A stretch of 64,000 nt of DNA from Aminobacterium sp. MB27-C1 (GCF_030908405.1 NZ_CP133089.1:186001-250000), one strand, 5' to 3'. Shown: positions 16,823-25,852, numbered from the stretch's first letter. The notes: a model not told the origin generated them from the sequence alone. Translations and numbers: made by a program.

Positions 16823-18046
16823 ATGAAGCATTCAAGAGTCTTTCAGTTTATGGTGGTATGTTTTGCTTTTATCTTTTGTTTTATCTGTGTGCCAGAAGCC
16901 TTTGCAGAGAATGAATCGATTATCATTGGGTCAATTTGGAGCCAGGTTGGTGTAGCGGCGCCATTAGGTCAGGCGGGTCTTCGTGGAAGCCAACTTGCTG
17001 TAAAGTTGGCAAATGAACGTGGTGGCGTAGTCGGGCATAGTGTAGATCTGAAGAATATCGATGGGCAGAGTGACCCTACTGTCATATCAAATGCTTCCAT
17101 AAGATTGGTTGAAGAAGTTGGGGTAATTGCTGCCTGCGGATTGACTGACGATTCGCTTGTTTCTGCAGCTGGTCCCATTTTTCAAGAGGGTAAAACTGTT
17201 TTTCTTGATGGAACGGCGACCACACCCACCATACCTCGAATCGGAGATTTTATTTTTATGACTCCTTTTGGAGATAATTATCAAGGACAGGCTGTTGCTA
17301 AATATTGTGTCGATACTCTGGGATGGAAAAAAGTGGCTGTTATCTGGGACAATGCCAGTGCCTACAGCACAGATTTGTCCAATTTTTTTATGGAATCTTT
17401 TAAAGCATACGTAGGTGATGAAAAGGCTATAGCCCATCAGGAAATTTACCAGACAGGCGACGTAAATTTTATGGCTCAACTTACCCGTTTAAAGATGAAA
17501 GTACAAAAAGAAAAAATTGATGGGATTGTCATTACTCCTCCTTTTCCCCAGGATGGTCCTATCATTGCGAAACAGGCTGATAAGTTAGGAATCAAACTTC
17601 CTATCGTTCTTACCGATGGCGCAGATGACCAGTCTGTTATTGAAGTCGGTGGTCCTTCTATAGAAGGCGCCCTTGTTTCTACTCACTTTGCGGCTGAGTA
17701 TCCCCTTACAGAGAATGCCAAGAAGTTTGTTGAAGCCTATAGAGCTGAATATGACAGTGAACCAGGCGCATTCGAGTGTCTCGGATTCGATGCTGTTCAG
17801 ATGATGATTGAATCTATTGAAGTAATAGGAAAAGAAAAATGGGATGCTATGTCTCTTGAAGAGCAGCGTGTTGCTTTGAGAGATACCATTCAAAACCATA
17901 AGTTTACAACAACCACAATGCCTATTTCCTATCCAGATCCTTCCATGGTGGAGTATCCGCGCGTGCCACTAAAACCTGTTGTCTTTAAAGAGTTTAAGAA
18001 CGGCCAGCGGGTTTATAAGGGCATACTCTATCCAGAGGAACTGTAA
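16823..18046 (+). CDS. LIV-type ABC transporter substrate-binding protein
   Basis: 407 residues with a signal peptide (~1-30, '...CVPEAFAENES'). Peripla_BP_6/LivK fold: 'IIIGSIWSQVGVAAPLGQAGLRG', 'GVIAACGLTDD' and 'VDGxxSDPT'-like segments line the cleft. The family binds branched-chain amino acids, amides or urea. The ATG at 16823 is used because GGAGGTG lies just upstream; an ATG at 16772 has no RBS. First gene of a livKGFHM-amidase operon; the amidase at the end suggests a short amide or amide-containing ligand (inference). Confidence 0.87.
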   Translation: MKHSRVFQFMVVCFAFIFCFICVPEAFAENESIIIGSIWSQVGVAAPLGQAGLRGSQLAVKLANERGGVVGHSVDLKNIDGQSDPTVISNASIRLVEEVGVIAACGLTDDSLVSAAGPIFQEGKTVFLDGTATTPTIPRIGDFIFMTPFGDNYQGQAVAKYCVDTLGWKKVAVIWDNASAYSTDLSNFFMESFKAYVGDEKAIAHQEIYQTGDVNFMAQLTRLKMKVQKEKIDGIVITPPFPQDGPIIAKQADKLGIKLPIVLTDGADDQSVIEVGGPSIEGALVSTHFAAEYPLTENAKKFVEAYRAEYDSEPGAFECLGFDAVQMMIESIEVIGKEKWDAMSLEEQRVALRDTIQNHKFTTTTMPISYPDPSMVEYPRVPLKPVVFKEFKNGQRVYKGILYPEEL

Positions 18047-18062
18047 GTTATAAGGGTCCGTA

Positions 18063-18093
18063 GTGCAGAGGGCGCTTTGTGCGTTCTCTGCAC
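18063..18093 (+). other. intercistronic stem-loop after binding-protein gene
   Basis: GTGCAGAG / CTCTGCAC, 8-bp stem, whose loop can extend with GCGC/GCGT pairs. Lies 17 bp after the binding-protein stop; no T-run follows. Confidence 0.7.
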
Positions 18094-18119
18094 ATATTAC
18101 TACGTTTGGAGCTGATACT

Positions 18120-18923
18120 ATGCTGAAAGTTGATAATTTGACAAAAAGCTTTGGCGGACTCTGTGCTGTTAATAATCTAAGCTTTTCGCTGAATAAAAAA
18201 GAGCTTCTGGGCCTCATTGGTCCTAATGGGGCAGGAAAGACGACAGTTTTTAATTTGCTAACTGGTGTTATCAAAGCAACATCAGGGAGTGTTACCTTAG
18301 AAGGGAAAAATTTGACGAACAAAGCTCCCCATGTGATTACATCACATGGAATTGTTCGTACCTTTCAAAATTTGAGGCTAATGAAGGGACTTTCTCTTTT
18401 AGAAAATATGAAAATAGCCTTTCACGTTTCTCTTGATTATGGTTATAAAGATGCTTTTTTCTTTTCCTCTCGTTATAAGAAAGAGGAGAAAGAAATAGAA
18501 GAATCCATATTTCAGACTCTGGCTATGCTTCATATGGAAGACCATGCCTCTATTTCAGTTGATGATTTACCTTATGGCGTTCAAAAAAAGGCCGAGTTGG
18601 CCAGGGCTCTTCTCTTTAAACCACAAGTTCTTTTGTTGGACGAACCGGCCGCAGGCTTAAATCCTACGGAAACAGACGAGATTATAGAGATCATACAGTC
18701 AATTCACGAGCATTCTCAAATGGGAATCATTATTGTAGAGCACAATATGAAAGTTGTTATGGGAATGAGTGAACGTATTCTTGTCATGAATCAGGGAGCT
18801 CTTATTGCAGAGGGAATTCCGTCGGAAATACAAAACAACGAAGAAGTAATTACAGCATACCTCGGACAGAAAGCATGGAAAAAACAGGCTGTTCAGGCTG
18901 AAAAGGGGGAAGAGGTATGTTAA
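18120..18923 (+). CDS. livG: LIV-type ABC transporter ATP-binding protein LivG
   Basis: 267 residues. Walker A 'GPNGAGKTT' (~38-46), Q-loop 'RTFQNLRL', ABC signature replaced by a weaker 'YGVQKKAELARAL', Walker B 'VLLLDEPAAGLNP', H-loop 'IIVEHNMKVV'. The C-terminal extension with 'IPSEIQNNEEVITAYLG' is typical of LivG. ATG at 18120 with GGAG upstream; the GTG at 18063 would lie in the stem-loop. Overlaps livF by 7 bp. Confidence 0.9.
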   Translation: MLKVDNLTKSFGGLCAVNNLSFSLNKKELLGLIGPNGAGKTTVFNLLTGVIKATSGSVTLEGKNLTNKAPHVITSHGIVRTFQNLRLMKGLSLLENMKIAFHVSLDYGYKDAFFFSSRYKKEEKEIEESIFQTLAMLHMEDHASISVDDLPYGVQKKAELARALLFKPQVLLLDEPAAGLNPTETDEIIEIIQSIHEHSQMGIIIVEHNMKVVMGMSERILVMNQGALIAEGIPSEIQNNEEVITAYLGQKAWKKQAVQAEKGEEVC

Positions 18924-19624
18924 AGATCAAAAATGTCGTTGCGGGATATGGGAAAGCGGAAGTGCTTCATGGTATAGAGTTGTATGTTGATGCTGGAGAA
19001 GTTGTGGCTCTCGTTGGTCCCAACGGAGCAGGAAAGACGACGACGATTCGTTGTGTTACAGGACAGCTTCCAATAAAGCAAGGCTTGGTAACGTATAAGG
19101 AAAAAGATATTTCTCAAATACCGGCGTATCAGATTGTAAATTTGGGGATTTGTTGTTCGCCTGAAGGACGAAACGTTTTTGGAAACCTCTCCGTCTATGA
19201 AAATCTAAAAATGGGCGGGTATCTCATACATGGAAAGCAACTCTATAAAGAGCAACTAGAGTGGGTATACAGTCTTTTCCCCAAGCTTTGGGAGAGGCGT
19301 GACCAGTTGGCGGAATCTCTTAGTGGAGGAGAACAGCAGATGCTGGCTATCGGTCGGGCTATTATGTCAAAACCAAGTCTGCTGCTTCTTGATGAACCCT
19401 CATTAGGACTTGCCCCTGTTGTAGTTGATCAGATTTACGAAAAGATAGAGGAAATAAGTCATGAGGGTGCTTCTATTCTGCTTGTTGAGCAAAATGTTCG
19501 TCTTGCCCTTGAAATATCTTCTCGTGCCTATGTGATGGAGAGTGGACAGATACGTCTCTGCGGAAAAAGTTCTGAGCTCGAAAAAGATTCGTATATTGAA
19601 CAGACCTATTTGGGGGTGAAATAG
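18917..19624 (+). CDS. livF: LIV-type ABC transporter ATP-binding protein LivF
   Basis: 235 residues. Walker A 'GPNGAGKTTTIR', signature 'SLSGGEQQMLAIGRA', Walker B 'LLLLDEPSLGLAP', H-loop 'LLVEQNVRLAL'. Length and the 'EGRNVFGNLSVYENL' segment are those of LivF. Partner of LivG in energising the LivHM channel. RBS GGGGAAGAGG lies within the end of livG. Confidence 0.92.
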   Translation: MLKIKNVVAGYGKAEVLHGIELYVDAGEVVALVGPNGAGKTTTIRCVTGQLPIKQGLVTYKEKDISQIPAYQIVNLGICCSPEGRNVFGNLSVYENLKMGGYLIHGKQLYKEQLEWVYSLFPKLWERRDQLAESLSGGEQQMLAIGRAIMSKPSLLLLDEPSLGLAPVVVDQIYEKIEEISHEGASILLVEQNVRLALEISSRAYVMESGQIRLCGKSSELEKDSYIEQTYLGVK

Positions 19625-19627
19625 CCA

Positions 19628-20530
19628 ATGAATGTTCTTTACTTTCTTCAACAGCTAATCAATGGTCTTTCATACGGCAGTATCTTGGCGCTTCTTGCCA
19701 TTGGCTACACCATGATCTACGGTATTTTAGGGCTCATTAACTTCGCCCACGGAGAAATCTTTATGATTGGTGCTTTTTGTTCATATCTCTTGGTGAGCTT
19801 TTCGGGAGCCAGTTTCTGGACAGGGCTTCTTGGGGCTGTTGGTGGATCCGTTCTTATAGGTCTTCTCATTGAAAAGTTGGTTTATGATCCGTGCCTTAAA
19901 AAGAACCCTGAAGTTTTAACCGTTTTTATCGCTTCCTTTGGAGCCTCATTAGGGTTACGGAATCTTTTTGTCATGATTTTTGGGGATGGACGGAGGGCTT
20001 TCCCGACGCCAGAATATCTTGAAGGAATAATTATTACAGAAAGTGGACTCTTTTTAAATGTTAAGGATCTTCTTATCTTGGCAGTAACGCTTATATTGCT
20101 GGTTGTCGTTACCCTCTTTATAAAATACTCCCGAATCGGAACCGCTATGCGTGCTGTTGCCTACGATCCTACTGCTGCTCAGCTCGTTGGCGTCAATAGC
20201 AAAACTGTAGTATTACTGGCTTTCATTATAGGTTCTGCCCTGGCTGGTATTTCTGCCGTTTCATATGGTATCAGTTTTGGTATCGTTAATCCGAGCATGG
20301 GCTATCTTATCGGCCTAAATGGTTTTATAGCGGCAGTTTTAGGAGGAATCGGAAACGTTCCTGGGGCAGCTATCAGCGGATATATCATTGGTTTGGGAGA
20401 GATATTGTTTGTTGCCTTTCTTCCTCCTGCCTGGTCGGCTGTTCGTCCTCTTTTTGTGTGGGCATTGCTTTTTATCATCCTTTTTATAAAACCGTCTGGT
20501 CTCTTCCGACCAAACGTGAAAATCCAATAG
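19628..20530 (+). CDS. livH: LIV-type ABC transporter permease LivH
   Basis: 300 residues, about eight hydrophobic segments. Opens with 'LQQLINGLSYGSILALLAIGYTMIYGILGLINFAHGE', the LivH family signature, and ends with 'KPSGLFRP'. Forms the transmembrane path with LivM. Starts 3 bp after livF. Confidence 0.92.
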   Translation: MNVLYFLQQLINGLSYGSILALLAIGYTMIYGILGLINFAHGEIFMIGAFCSYLLVSFSGASFWTGLLGAVGGSVLIGLLIEKLVYDPCLKKNPEVLTVFIASFGASLGLRNLFVMIFGDGRRAFPTPEYLEGIIITESGLFLNVKDLLILAVTLILLVVVTLFIKYSRIGTAMRAVAYDPTAAQLVGVNSKTVVLLAFIIGSALAGISAVSYGISFGIVNPSMGYLIGLNGFIAAVLGGIGNVPGAAISGYIIGLGEILFVAFLPPAWSAVRPLFVWALLFIILFIKPSGLFRPNVKIQ

Positions 20531-20542
20531 GAGGCAGACGAG

Positions 20543-21586
20543 ATGAATAAGAAAACATATACTCTTATTGGCTCTCTATTGTGTTTGGCTATTTTGCTTT
20601 TTCTGGCTAATACTTTTTTACGAGGGTACTATTTGCGTCTTGTTATCCTTTTTGCTATTACATCAATTGTAGCTTTAGGTGTTAACGTGACAAATGGATA
20701 TACAAATATCTTTTCTCTAGGTTTTGGCGGAACCATGATGGTTGCTGGTTATGCTACGGCATTGATGACTCTTCCTCCAGCCTATAAAAAGGCAGTGCTT
20801 CATTTGCCTCTATGGCTTGAGCAACTTCAGGTCGCCTTCCCTTTGGCCTTAGTTATTGCCGGGTTATTGGCTGTTGTTGCAAGTATCATTTTGCTTCTTC
20901 CAGCTTTTAGGCTTGAAGGGCAGTACTTTATATTGGCATCTATGGGAATTAATATAGTGATGGGAAACCTGGCGGAGAACCTTAGGGGAATTACCCATGG
21001 AGACATGGGGCTTCGCAATATTCCTGCCTATACGAACATATGGTGGGCGTATGGAATTCTACTGCTCGTCATTTATGCTATTCATAGGCTTGTCCATTCT
21101 CGATTCGGCCGAGGACTTATAGCGATTTCTAAAGATCAGCAATTAGCAAGTGTTATGGGAGTTCCAGTTGTTAAATACAAAATCATTTCATTTGCGATAG
21201 GAAGCTTTATCACAGGTGTAGGAGCTTCTTTATGGGTTCACTTAGTGTTGACCATGAATCCCAAAGCTTTTAGCCTTGTTTATGTTTTCCAGGTTGTAGC
21301 AATGCTTGCTATTGGTGGAATCGGTACTCTTTCAGGTCCACTTATTGGCGCAGCCATACTCACCATTGGAACGGAACTTCTAGCCCCTGTGCAGGAAGGT
21401 TTCACTTTTTTAGGGTGTACCGTTCCGCCTATTTTCGGCTTCGTGAATGTATTTATGGCTCTTTTGCTTATTGTTATTATGATATTTAAACCTCGTGGTC
21501 TTATGAATGGAAGAGAAATTGGCAGCTTTATATGTTTTTCCAAAAAGGAGGGTAACAGTAATGGTAATTCGAATATCAAGGGATAA
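20543..21586 (+). CDS. livM: LIV-type ABC transporter permease LivM
   Basis: 347 residues with 8-9 hydrophobic segments. 'ALGVNVTNGYTNIFSLGFGGTMMVAGYATA' and 'AIGGIGTLSGPLIGA' are LivM family blocks. RBS AGGAGG. The 3' end overlaps the amidase start by 26 bp, and the Asn/Ser/Gly-rich C-terminal tail is unusual but probably only reflects the overlap region. Confidence 0.9.
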   Translation: MNKKTYTLIGSLLCLAILLFLANTFLRGYYLRLVILFAITSIVALGVNVTNGYTNIFSLGFGGTMMVAGYATALMTLPPAYKKAVLHLPLWLEQLQVAFPLALVIAGLLAVVASIILLLPAFRLEGQYFILASMGINIVMGNLAENLRGITHGDMGLRNIPAYTNIWWAYGILLLVIYAIHRLVHSRFGRGLIAISKDQQLASVMGVPVVKYKIISFAIGSFITGVGASLWVHLVLTMNPKAFSLVYVFQVVAMLAIGGIGTLSGPLIGAAILTIGTELLAPVQEGFTFLGCTVPPIFGFVNVFMALLLIVIMIFKPRGLMNGREIGSFICFSKKEGNSNGNSNIKG

Positions 21587-22430
21587 AGTTGTTTATGCCA
21601 TGTCGAATGCTAACGAAGCTGTGGCGTCTGTTAAGGCAGGAAGTCAGGTTGTTTTTGAAACAGAAGATTGTTTCAGCCATAAGATTACCCGACCAGATCA
21701 AAAGCTTTCAAGTGATTTTGATTATTCTATTGTCAATCCGGCGACAGGCCCTCTTTGGATTGAAGATGCAGAGCCTGGCGATGTTTTAAAAATTCATATT
21801 GATAAAATAACTCTTGATAAACAGGGAGTTGTAGAAGTGTTTCCGGGCTGGGGACCTTTAGGTGGCGATGTAGTTGAGAGTCATACAGAAATTGTTCCGG
21901 TCTCTGACAGGAAAGGATTTTTTTGCGGCATGGAATTGCCTCTTCGCCCAATGATTGGAGTTATTGGTGTTGCTCCTGAAAAAGAGGAAATTGCCTGTGG
22001 AATTCCTGGTGTGCATGGCGGTAATCTTGATACTATTCAAATGACGGAAGGCGCAACTCTGCGCTTGCCTGTCTTTGTTCCAGGGGCTAAATTGGCCTTG
22101 GGAGACCTTCATGCCATTATGGCAGATGGAGAAGTCTGTGGCACAGGAGTGGAAATACGAGGAGAAGTGACTTTGAGCATTGATCTGGAAAAAAGAGTTA
22201 ACCAGGCAACCCCTGTATTAGAAAATGAAGAGGCTTTCTTTATCTTGGCAAGTGGGGAAACTCTGGAAGTAGCTATTCAGAGGGCTCTCAAAGAAGCAGT
22301 TCCCTTTATAATGAAGCTTAAAAATTTATCGTGGGCGCAAGCATATATGTATGCCAGTGTAGCCTGTGATCTTTCTATCAGTCAGGTAGTCAATCCTCTC
22401 AAAACAGTAAAAGTAAAAATTTGTAAATAA
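21561..22430 (+). CDS. acetamidase/formamidase family amidohydrolase
   Basis: 289 residues, FmdA/AmdA family. Blocks seen: 'NPATGPLWIEDAEPGDVLKIHI', 'MIGVIGVAP', 'GNLDTIQMTEGATLRLPVFVPGAKLALGDLHAIMADGEVCGTGVE'. The family hydrolyses formamide, acetamide or other short amides to ammonia and the acid; it is a metal enzyme. ATG at 21561 with AAAGGAGG upstream; longer frames begin inside livM. Its co-transcription with the LIV-type importer suggests that the transported compound is its substrate. Confidence 0.87.
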   Translation: MVIRISRDKVVYAMSNANEAVASVKAGSQVVFETEDCFSHKITRPDQKLSSDFDYSIVNPATGPLWIEDAEPGDVLKIHIDKITLDKQGVVEVFPGWGPLGGDVVESHTEIVPVSDRKGFFCGMELPLRPMIGVIGVAPEKEEIACGIPGVHGGNLDTIQMTEGATLRLPVFVPGAKLALGDLHAIMADGEVCGTGVEIRGEVTLSIDLEKRVNQATPVLENEEAFFILASGETLEVAIQRALKEAVPFIMKLKNLSWAQAYMYASVACDLSISQVVNPLKTVKVKICK

Positions 22431-22443
22431 AAAGGCTAATTAG

Positions 22444-22499
22444 GTCTCACATCGGCTGTTATGTTTTTGTATGCAAATATGGCTGATGTGAGACTTTTT
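22444..22499 (+). terminator. Rho-independent terminator of liv-amidase operon
   Basis: 13-bp stem GTCTCACATCGGC / GCTGATGTGAGAC with a 25-nt loop and a TTTTT tail. Confidence 0.85.
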
Positions 22500-22598
22500 C
22501 AGCATATCCATTGCATTGAGAAAAAAACGTATAGAGAATAATGTTTAAAAAAGCAAAAAATGCACATTTTTTACAAAATATTCATAAATATAATATTC

Positions 22599-22627
22599 TT
22601 GACAGCCTATCCCCCTTTACTTATACT
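22599..22627 (+). promoter_or_regulatory. strong sigma-70-type promoter
   Basis: TTGACA (22599-22604), 17-bp spacer, TATACT (22622-22627), preceded by an A/T-rich stretch resembling an UP element. Confidence 0.82.
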
Positions 22628-23054
22628 GTTCCCGTCACTGAATGTAGAGCTTAGAAAAATGAGTTTTACACAGTCTATTTTTAATACGGGCGATCGATGA
22701 GGTTTGTTTTCCATGTAAAGAGGTTTTTGTTGAGAGAGTTCTATGTGTTAAGAGAGAAGTGCCTCTTCAGAAAGTAGTGCCTCTTAAGCAAGTGTTCCCC
22801 AGGCTGTGTTCCCAATTAAAGTCGCTTTTGATCGATATTCCCTAAACTGTGAAGGTTTTGCGCCATGTAAAACCGCAGGTTGTCTATGTTCATGCCTTCG
22901 TACTTTAAACGAAGAGAGGATAGTGAGGGGGGTGATTGTCGCCTGATATGTGAATAAAATATCTTGTCATTGCTATTTTGTAACAGATCACACGTAGTAT
23001 GCGTAATTTTTGATTCATATTTCTTTTCAAACATTATCCTATGGGGGTGTTAGT
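22628..23054 (+). other. long untranslated leader of the membrane-protein/M20 operon, unidentified
   Basis: About 420 nt between the promoter and the first gene with no convincing large ORF. It holds repeated words: AGTGCCTCTT at 22758 and 22776, GTGTTCCC at 22792 and 22806. Small stems include GGTTTT/AAAACC (~22854-22874) and CTTCGT/ACGAAG (~22894-22913). Two tiny frames (22659-22700, 13 aa; 22697-22777, 26 aa) overlap as ATGA but lack clear RBSs. I do not recognise a known riboswitch class here. Confidence 0.45.
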
Positions 23055-23786
23055 ATGCCGGAAGCAGTACTCCGCGCAGCGAATGACTGGGTCGTATGGG
23101 CCATAGCCATCGCAATCGTAGTTATAGTTCTTATTCAGTCTCTTCTGTACATACGCCTTTCTTTTAGTACAGCCGAGAGAATCGGTTTTCCAAAAGAAAA
23201 ATGTGTTCAGGGCCTTCGTGCTGGTGCCATTTCAGCTATTGGTCCTTCTATTGCCGTTTTTATCGTTATGGTTGGTATGATGTCCGTTGTTGGTGGACCT
23301 ATCACATGGCTTCGTCTTTCCATTATCGGTGCTGCTCCCACAGAGCTCACCGCTGCAACAGTTGGAGCTGAGGCTCTCGGTGTTAAATTCGGTTCTGCAG
23401 ATTATGATATTCAGGCCCTGGCTACCTCTTGGTGGACCATGACCATTAATGGAACAGGCTGGCTTCTTGTTACAGCCCTGTTTACACATAAGCTCGAAGG
23501 CCTTCGAGAAAAAATCGGCGGTGGAGATGCCAAATGGCTTGCCATCGTTTCTGGTGGAGCCATGCTCGGTTGCTTCGGATTCCTCAATTCCAGAAATATC
23601 ATGGCTGGATTCAAGGGCCTCCAGGCTGGTACTGTTGGTGGCGGCGGCCCTCTTTATGCAGCCATCGGCGGTCTTCTCGGTATGGTCTTAATGCTTTGCC
23701 TTGCCAAGAAGCTGACCTGGCTCAGAGAGTATACTCTCGGAATAGCCATGCTTATCGGAATGGCTGTAGCCGTCATTCTTGTTTAG
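23055..23786 (+). CDS. DUF5058-like integral membrane protein, putative transporter subunit A
   Basis: 243 residues with about six to seven hydrophobic segments. Contains 'GGPITWLRLSIIGAAPTELTAATVGAEALGV' followed by KFGSADYDI (motif at residues 105-119). The second gene downstream has a matching segment, so the two look like distant homologues. ATG at 23055 preceded by GGGGGTG. Function is not established for this family; operon context with two M20 amidohydrolases suggests uptake of an acylated or peptide-bonded amino acid (inference). Family name is from memory. Confidence 0.72.
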   Translation: MPEAVLRAANDWVVWAIAIAIVVIVLIQSLLYIRLSFSTAERIGFPKEKCVQGLRAGAISAIGPSIAVFIVMVGMMSVVGGPITWLRLSIIGAAPTELTAATVGAEALGVKFGSADYDIQALATSWWTMTINGTGWLLVTALFTHKLEGLREKIGGGDAKWLAIVSGGAMLGCFGFLNSRNIMAGFKGLQAGTVGGGGPLYAAIGGLLGMVLMLCLAKKLTWLREYTLGIAMLIGMAVAVILV

Positions 23787-23805
23787 TTGAAGGAGGGATC
23801 TCATT

Positions 23806-24492
23806 ATGGTATCTCACGACGAATTTGAAAATATATGGAAAAAACCAGCAGTTAAAATTGGTTTTATCACTGTTATTATCCCGACATTAATGTGCTTCTT
23901 GCCAAATATCTATCTCTATTTACGTTACGGAGCATTTCCACCCGTTTCTGTGGCATTGAAGTCATGGGGCATGATTGCAGCTATCTTCGGCGCTTTTTAT
24001 GTTGTTGAACCTGTTTCATACTATCCTATTCTCGGTCTGACAGGAACATATATTTCCTTCTTGAGCGGAAATATCGGTAACCTTCGTGTTCCTTGTTCCG
24101 CAGTAGCTCAGGAAGTTGTTGGCGTAGAAGCCGGTTCGCCTGAGGCTGAAATAGTTTCTACATTGGGGCTTACCGGTTCTGTTGTTACCAACCTTTTCTT
24201 CACAACGTTGGCAGCTATTGCTGGTACAGCTCTTTTGGCTGTCTTCCCCGAACCTATCGCTATCGCCTTTAAACAGTACACTGTAGCCGCTATCTTCGGT
24301 GCTGTTTTTGGACAGTTCACCCTGAAATATCCCAAATTGGCAGTTGCTGGAATTGCTATTCCTCTGCTTATTTATATAGTAGCGCCTAAAATTGGTCTCG
24401 GTTTTTTGACTCAGACTTGGATTGTTATCGTTGCTTCCGTTTTTGGAACGATAGCAGTAGGCCGTCTTCTCTACAAGAAGGGCCTGCTTTAG
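23806..24492 (+). CDS. integral membrane protein, putative transporter subunit B
   Basis: 228 residues with a hydrophilic N-terminus and six to seven hydrophobic segments. Residues 102-117 (QEVVGVEAGSPEAEIV) parallel 'AEALGVKFGSADYDI' of the preceding protein, and the flanking helix spacing is similar, so it is probably the second half of a two-subunit carrier. AAGGAGG RBS, 19 bp after subunit A. I do not recognise a named family. Followed by a strong stem-loop, then M20 genes. Confidence 0.65.
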   Translation: MVSHDEFENIWKKPAVKIGFITVIIPTLMCFLPNIYLYLRYGAFPPVSVALKSWGMIAAIFGAFYVVEPVSYYPILGLTGTYISFLSGNIGNLRVPCSAVAQEVVGVEAGSPEAEIVSTLGLTGSVVTNLFFTTLAAIAGTALLAVFPEPIAIAFKQYTVAAIFGAVFGQFTLKYPKLAVAGIAIPLLIYIVAPKIGLGFLTQTWIVIVASVFGTIAVGRLLYKKGLL

Positions 24493-24508
24493 GAATTTAA
24501 ACATCAAC

Positions 24509-24543
24509 CGCAGCGCCGCATCCTTGAAGGATGCAGCGCTGCG
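24509..24543 (+). other. intercistronic stem-loop
   Basis: CGCAGCGCCGCATCCTT / AAGGATGCAGCGCTGCG, 16 of 17 positions complementary, right after subunit B. Followed by ATTCTTTCG rather than a T-run; partial terminator or mRNA-processing/stability element. Confidence 0.7.
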
Positions 24544-24632
24544 ATTCTTTCGTTGCCTTTTGTTTGTTACGGTACGTATCATGAGTGTGTGATGCGTCAC
24601 AATTTACCAACGTATAAAGGGGGTTTTCCCTT

Positions 24633-25841
24633 ATGGAAACCATGAAAGAACAAGCACTCGCGTTGCAGGAACAGATCGTAGCCTGGAGACGGGATCTGCA
24701 CCAGATGCCAGAGACACAGATGGATACAGTGCAGACCGAGGCCTATATTTGTGCCCGTCTTGACGAAATGGGTATTCCCTATCGCAAGGGTGTAGCCGGT
24801 CACGGCGTTGTCGCCGTACTTGAAGGAGCGAAACCTGGCAAGGTTTTCGCCGTCAGAGCCGATTGCGACGGTCTCCCCATTAAAGAAGAGACAGATCTTC
24901 CCTTTGCCTCCAAGAATGGTTGCATGCACGCCTGTGGACATGATGTCCACACAGCCATGGCCCTTGGCACAGCCAAGATCCTGGCTGACAATAAAGACAA
25001 GCTTGAAGGAACAGTCAAGTTCATCTTCCAGCCTGGCGAAGAGGGATGCAAGGAAGGATACGGCGGAGCCAAACGTATGCTCGACGACGGTGCTCTCGAC
25101 AATCCACGTCCCGACGTTATCGTCGGCCTTCACACTGGAGCCATCTGGAAAGAAGACTTCAAACCTGGAGATATCGGCTATCATTACAGCGGCATCATGG
25201 CCTGCATGGATCGCTTTGACCTCCTCGTGAAGGGGAAGGGCAGCCACGGTGCCTATCCTCACGGATCCATAGATCCTGTCAGCATTGCCTGCCAGATTAT
25301 CAGCGAACTTCAGACCATTGTCAGCCGTGAGATGAATCCTGTAGAGCCCGCAGTTATCTCCATCGGTGAGATTCATGCAGGAACAGCCTTCAACGTCATC
25401 CCCGGCGAGTGCCGTATCAGCGGAACGGTTCGCGCTCTCACCAACGATACCCGTAAATTCCTGGCAACACGTATCGAAGAGATCGCCCGTACAGTCGCTC
25501 AGGGCATGCGTGGAGACATCGAGTTCCACTATGGCTGGGAAGGACCAGCTCCAGTCGTCAACAATGCCGAGGTCACAGAGGAGCTTCGCAAGGTGGCCGT
25601 AGCCATTCTTGGCGAAGAGCATGTGAAGGAAATCAAGAATCCCTCCATGGGCGGAGAAGATATCGCCTTCTTCCTTGAAGAGGTTCCCGGAACCTTCTTC
25701 TTCCACCCCAGCTGCAACGAGGAGAAGGGACAGACCTATCCTCACCACAACTCTCGTTTCGCCGTTGACGAAGACGTATTGTGGATTGGTTCGGCTGTAA
25801 TGTCCACCATGGCTATGGAGTGGCTGAAGAACCATAAATAA
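24633..25841 (+). CDS. M20-family amidohydrolase (amidohydrolase/aminoacylase-like), copy 1
   Basis: 402 residues. M20D-type metallohydrolase: 'GCMHACGHDVHTAMALG' (~98-114) holds Cys/His metal ligands, 'FQPGEEG' the catalytic Glu pair, and 'GSHGAYPH' the dimerisation-domain His. The C-terminal 'MGGEDIAFFLEEVPGTFFF' and 'HHNSRFAVDED' complete the site. These enzymes hydrolyse N-acyl amino acids, hippurate-like compounds or dipeptides in the cytoplasm. Base composition is markedly GC-rich (37 of 60 G+C in 25381-25440). Shares ~60% identity by eye with the next gene. Confidence 0.88.
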   Translation: METMKEQALALQEQIVAWRRDLHQMPETQMDTVQTEAYICARLDEMGIPYRKGVAGHGVVAVLEGAKPGKVFAVRADCDGLPIKEETDLPFASKNGCMHACGHDVHTAMALGTAKILADNKDKLEGTVKFIFQPGEEGCKEGYGGAKRMLDDGALDNPRPDVIVGLHTGAIWKEDFKPGDIGYHYSGIMACMDRFDLLVKGKGSHGAYPHGSIDPVSIACQIISELQTIVSREMNPVEPAVISIGEIHAGTAFNVIPGECRISGTVRALTNDTRKFLATRIEEIARTVAQGMRGDIEFHYGWEGPAPVVNNAEVTEELRKVAVAILGEEHVKEIKNPSMGGEDIAFFLEEVPGTFFFHPSCNEEKGQTYPHHNSRFAVDEDVLWIGSAVMSTMAMEWLKNHK

Positions 25842-25852
25842 AAAGTGATTAC

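Noticed and set aside
22816-23034. 72-codon minus-strand frame in the long leader
   Set aside because: No RBS, no promoter and no family features; it runs against the strong plus-strand promoter.
24597-25835. 412-codon open frame on the minus strand
   Set aside because: Fully antisense to the first M20 gene, which has all catalytic motifs; the frame stays open because of the GC-rich codon bias. It has no family motif and its start lies at the far end of the M20 gene without an RBS.
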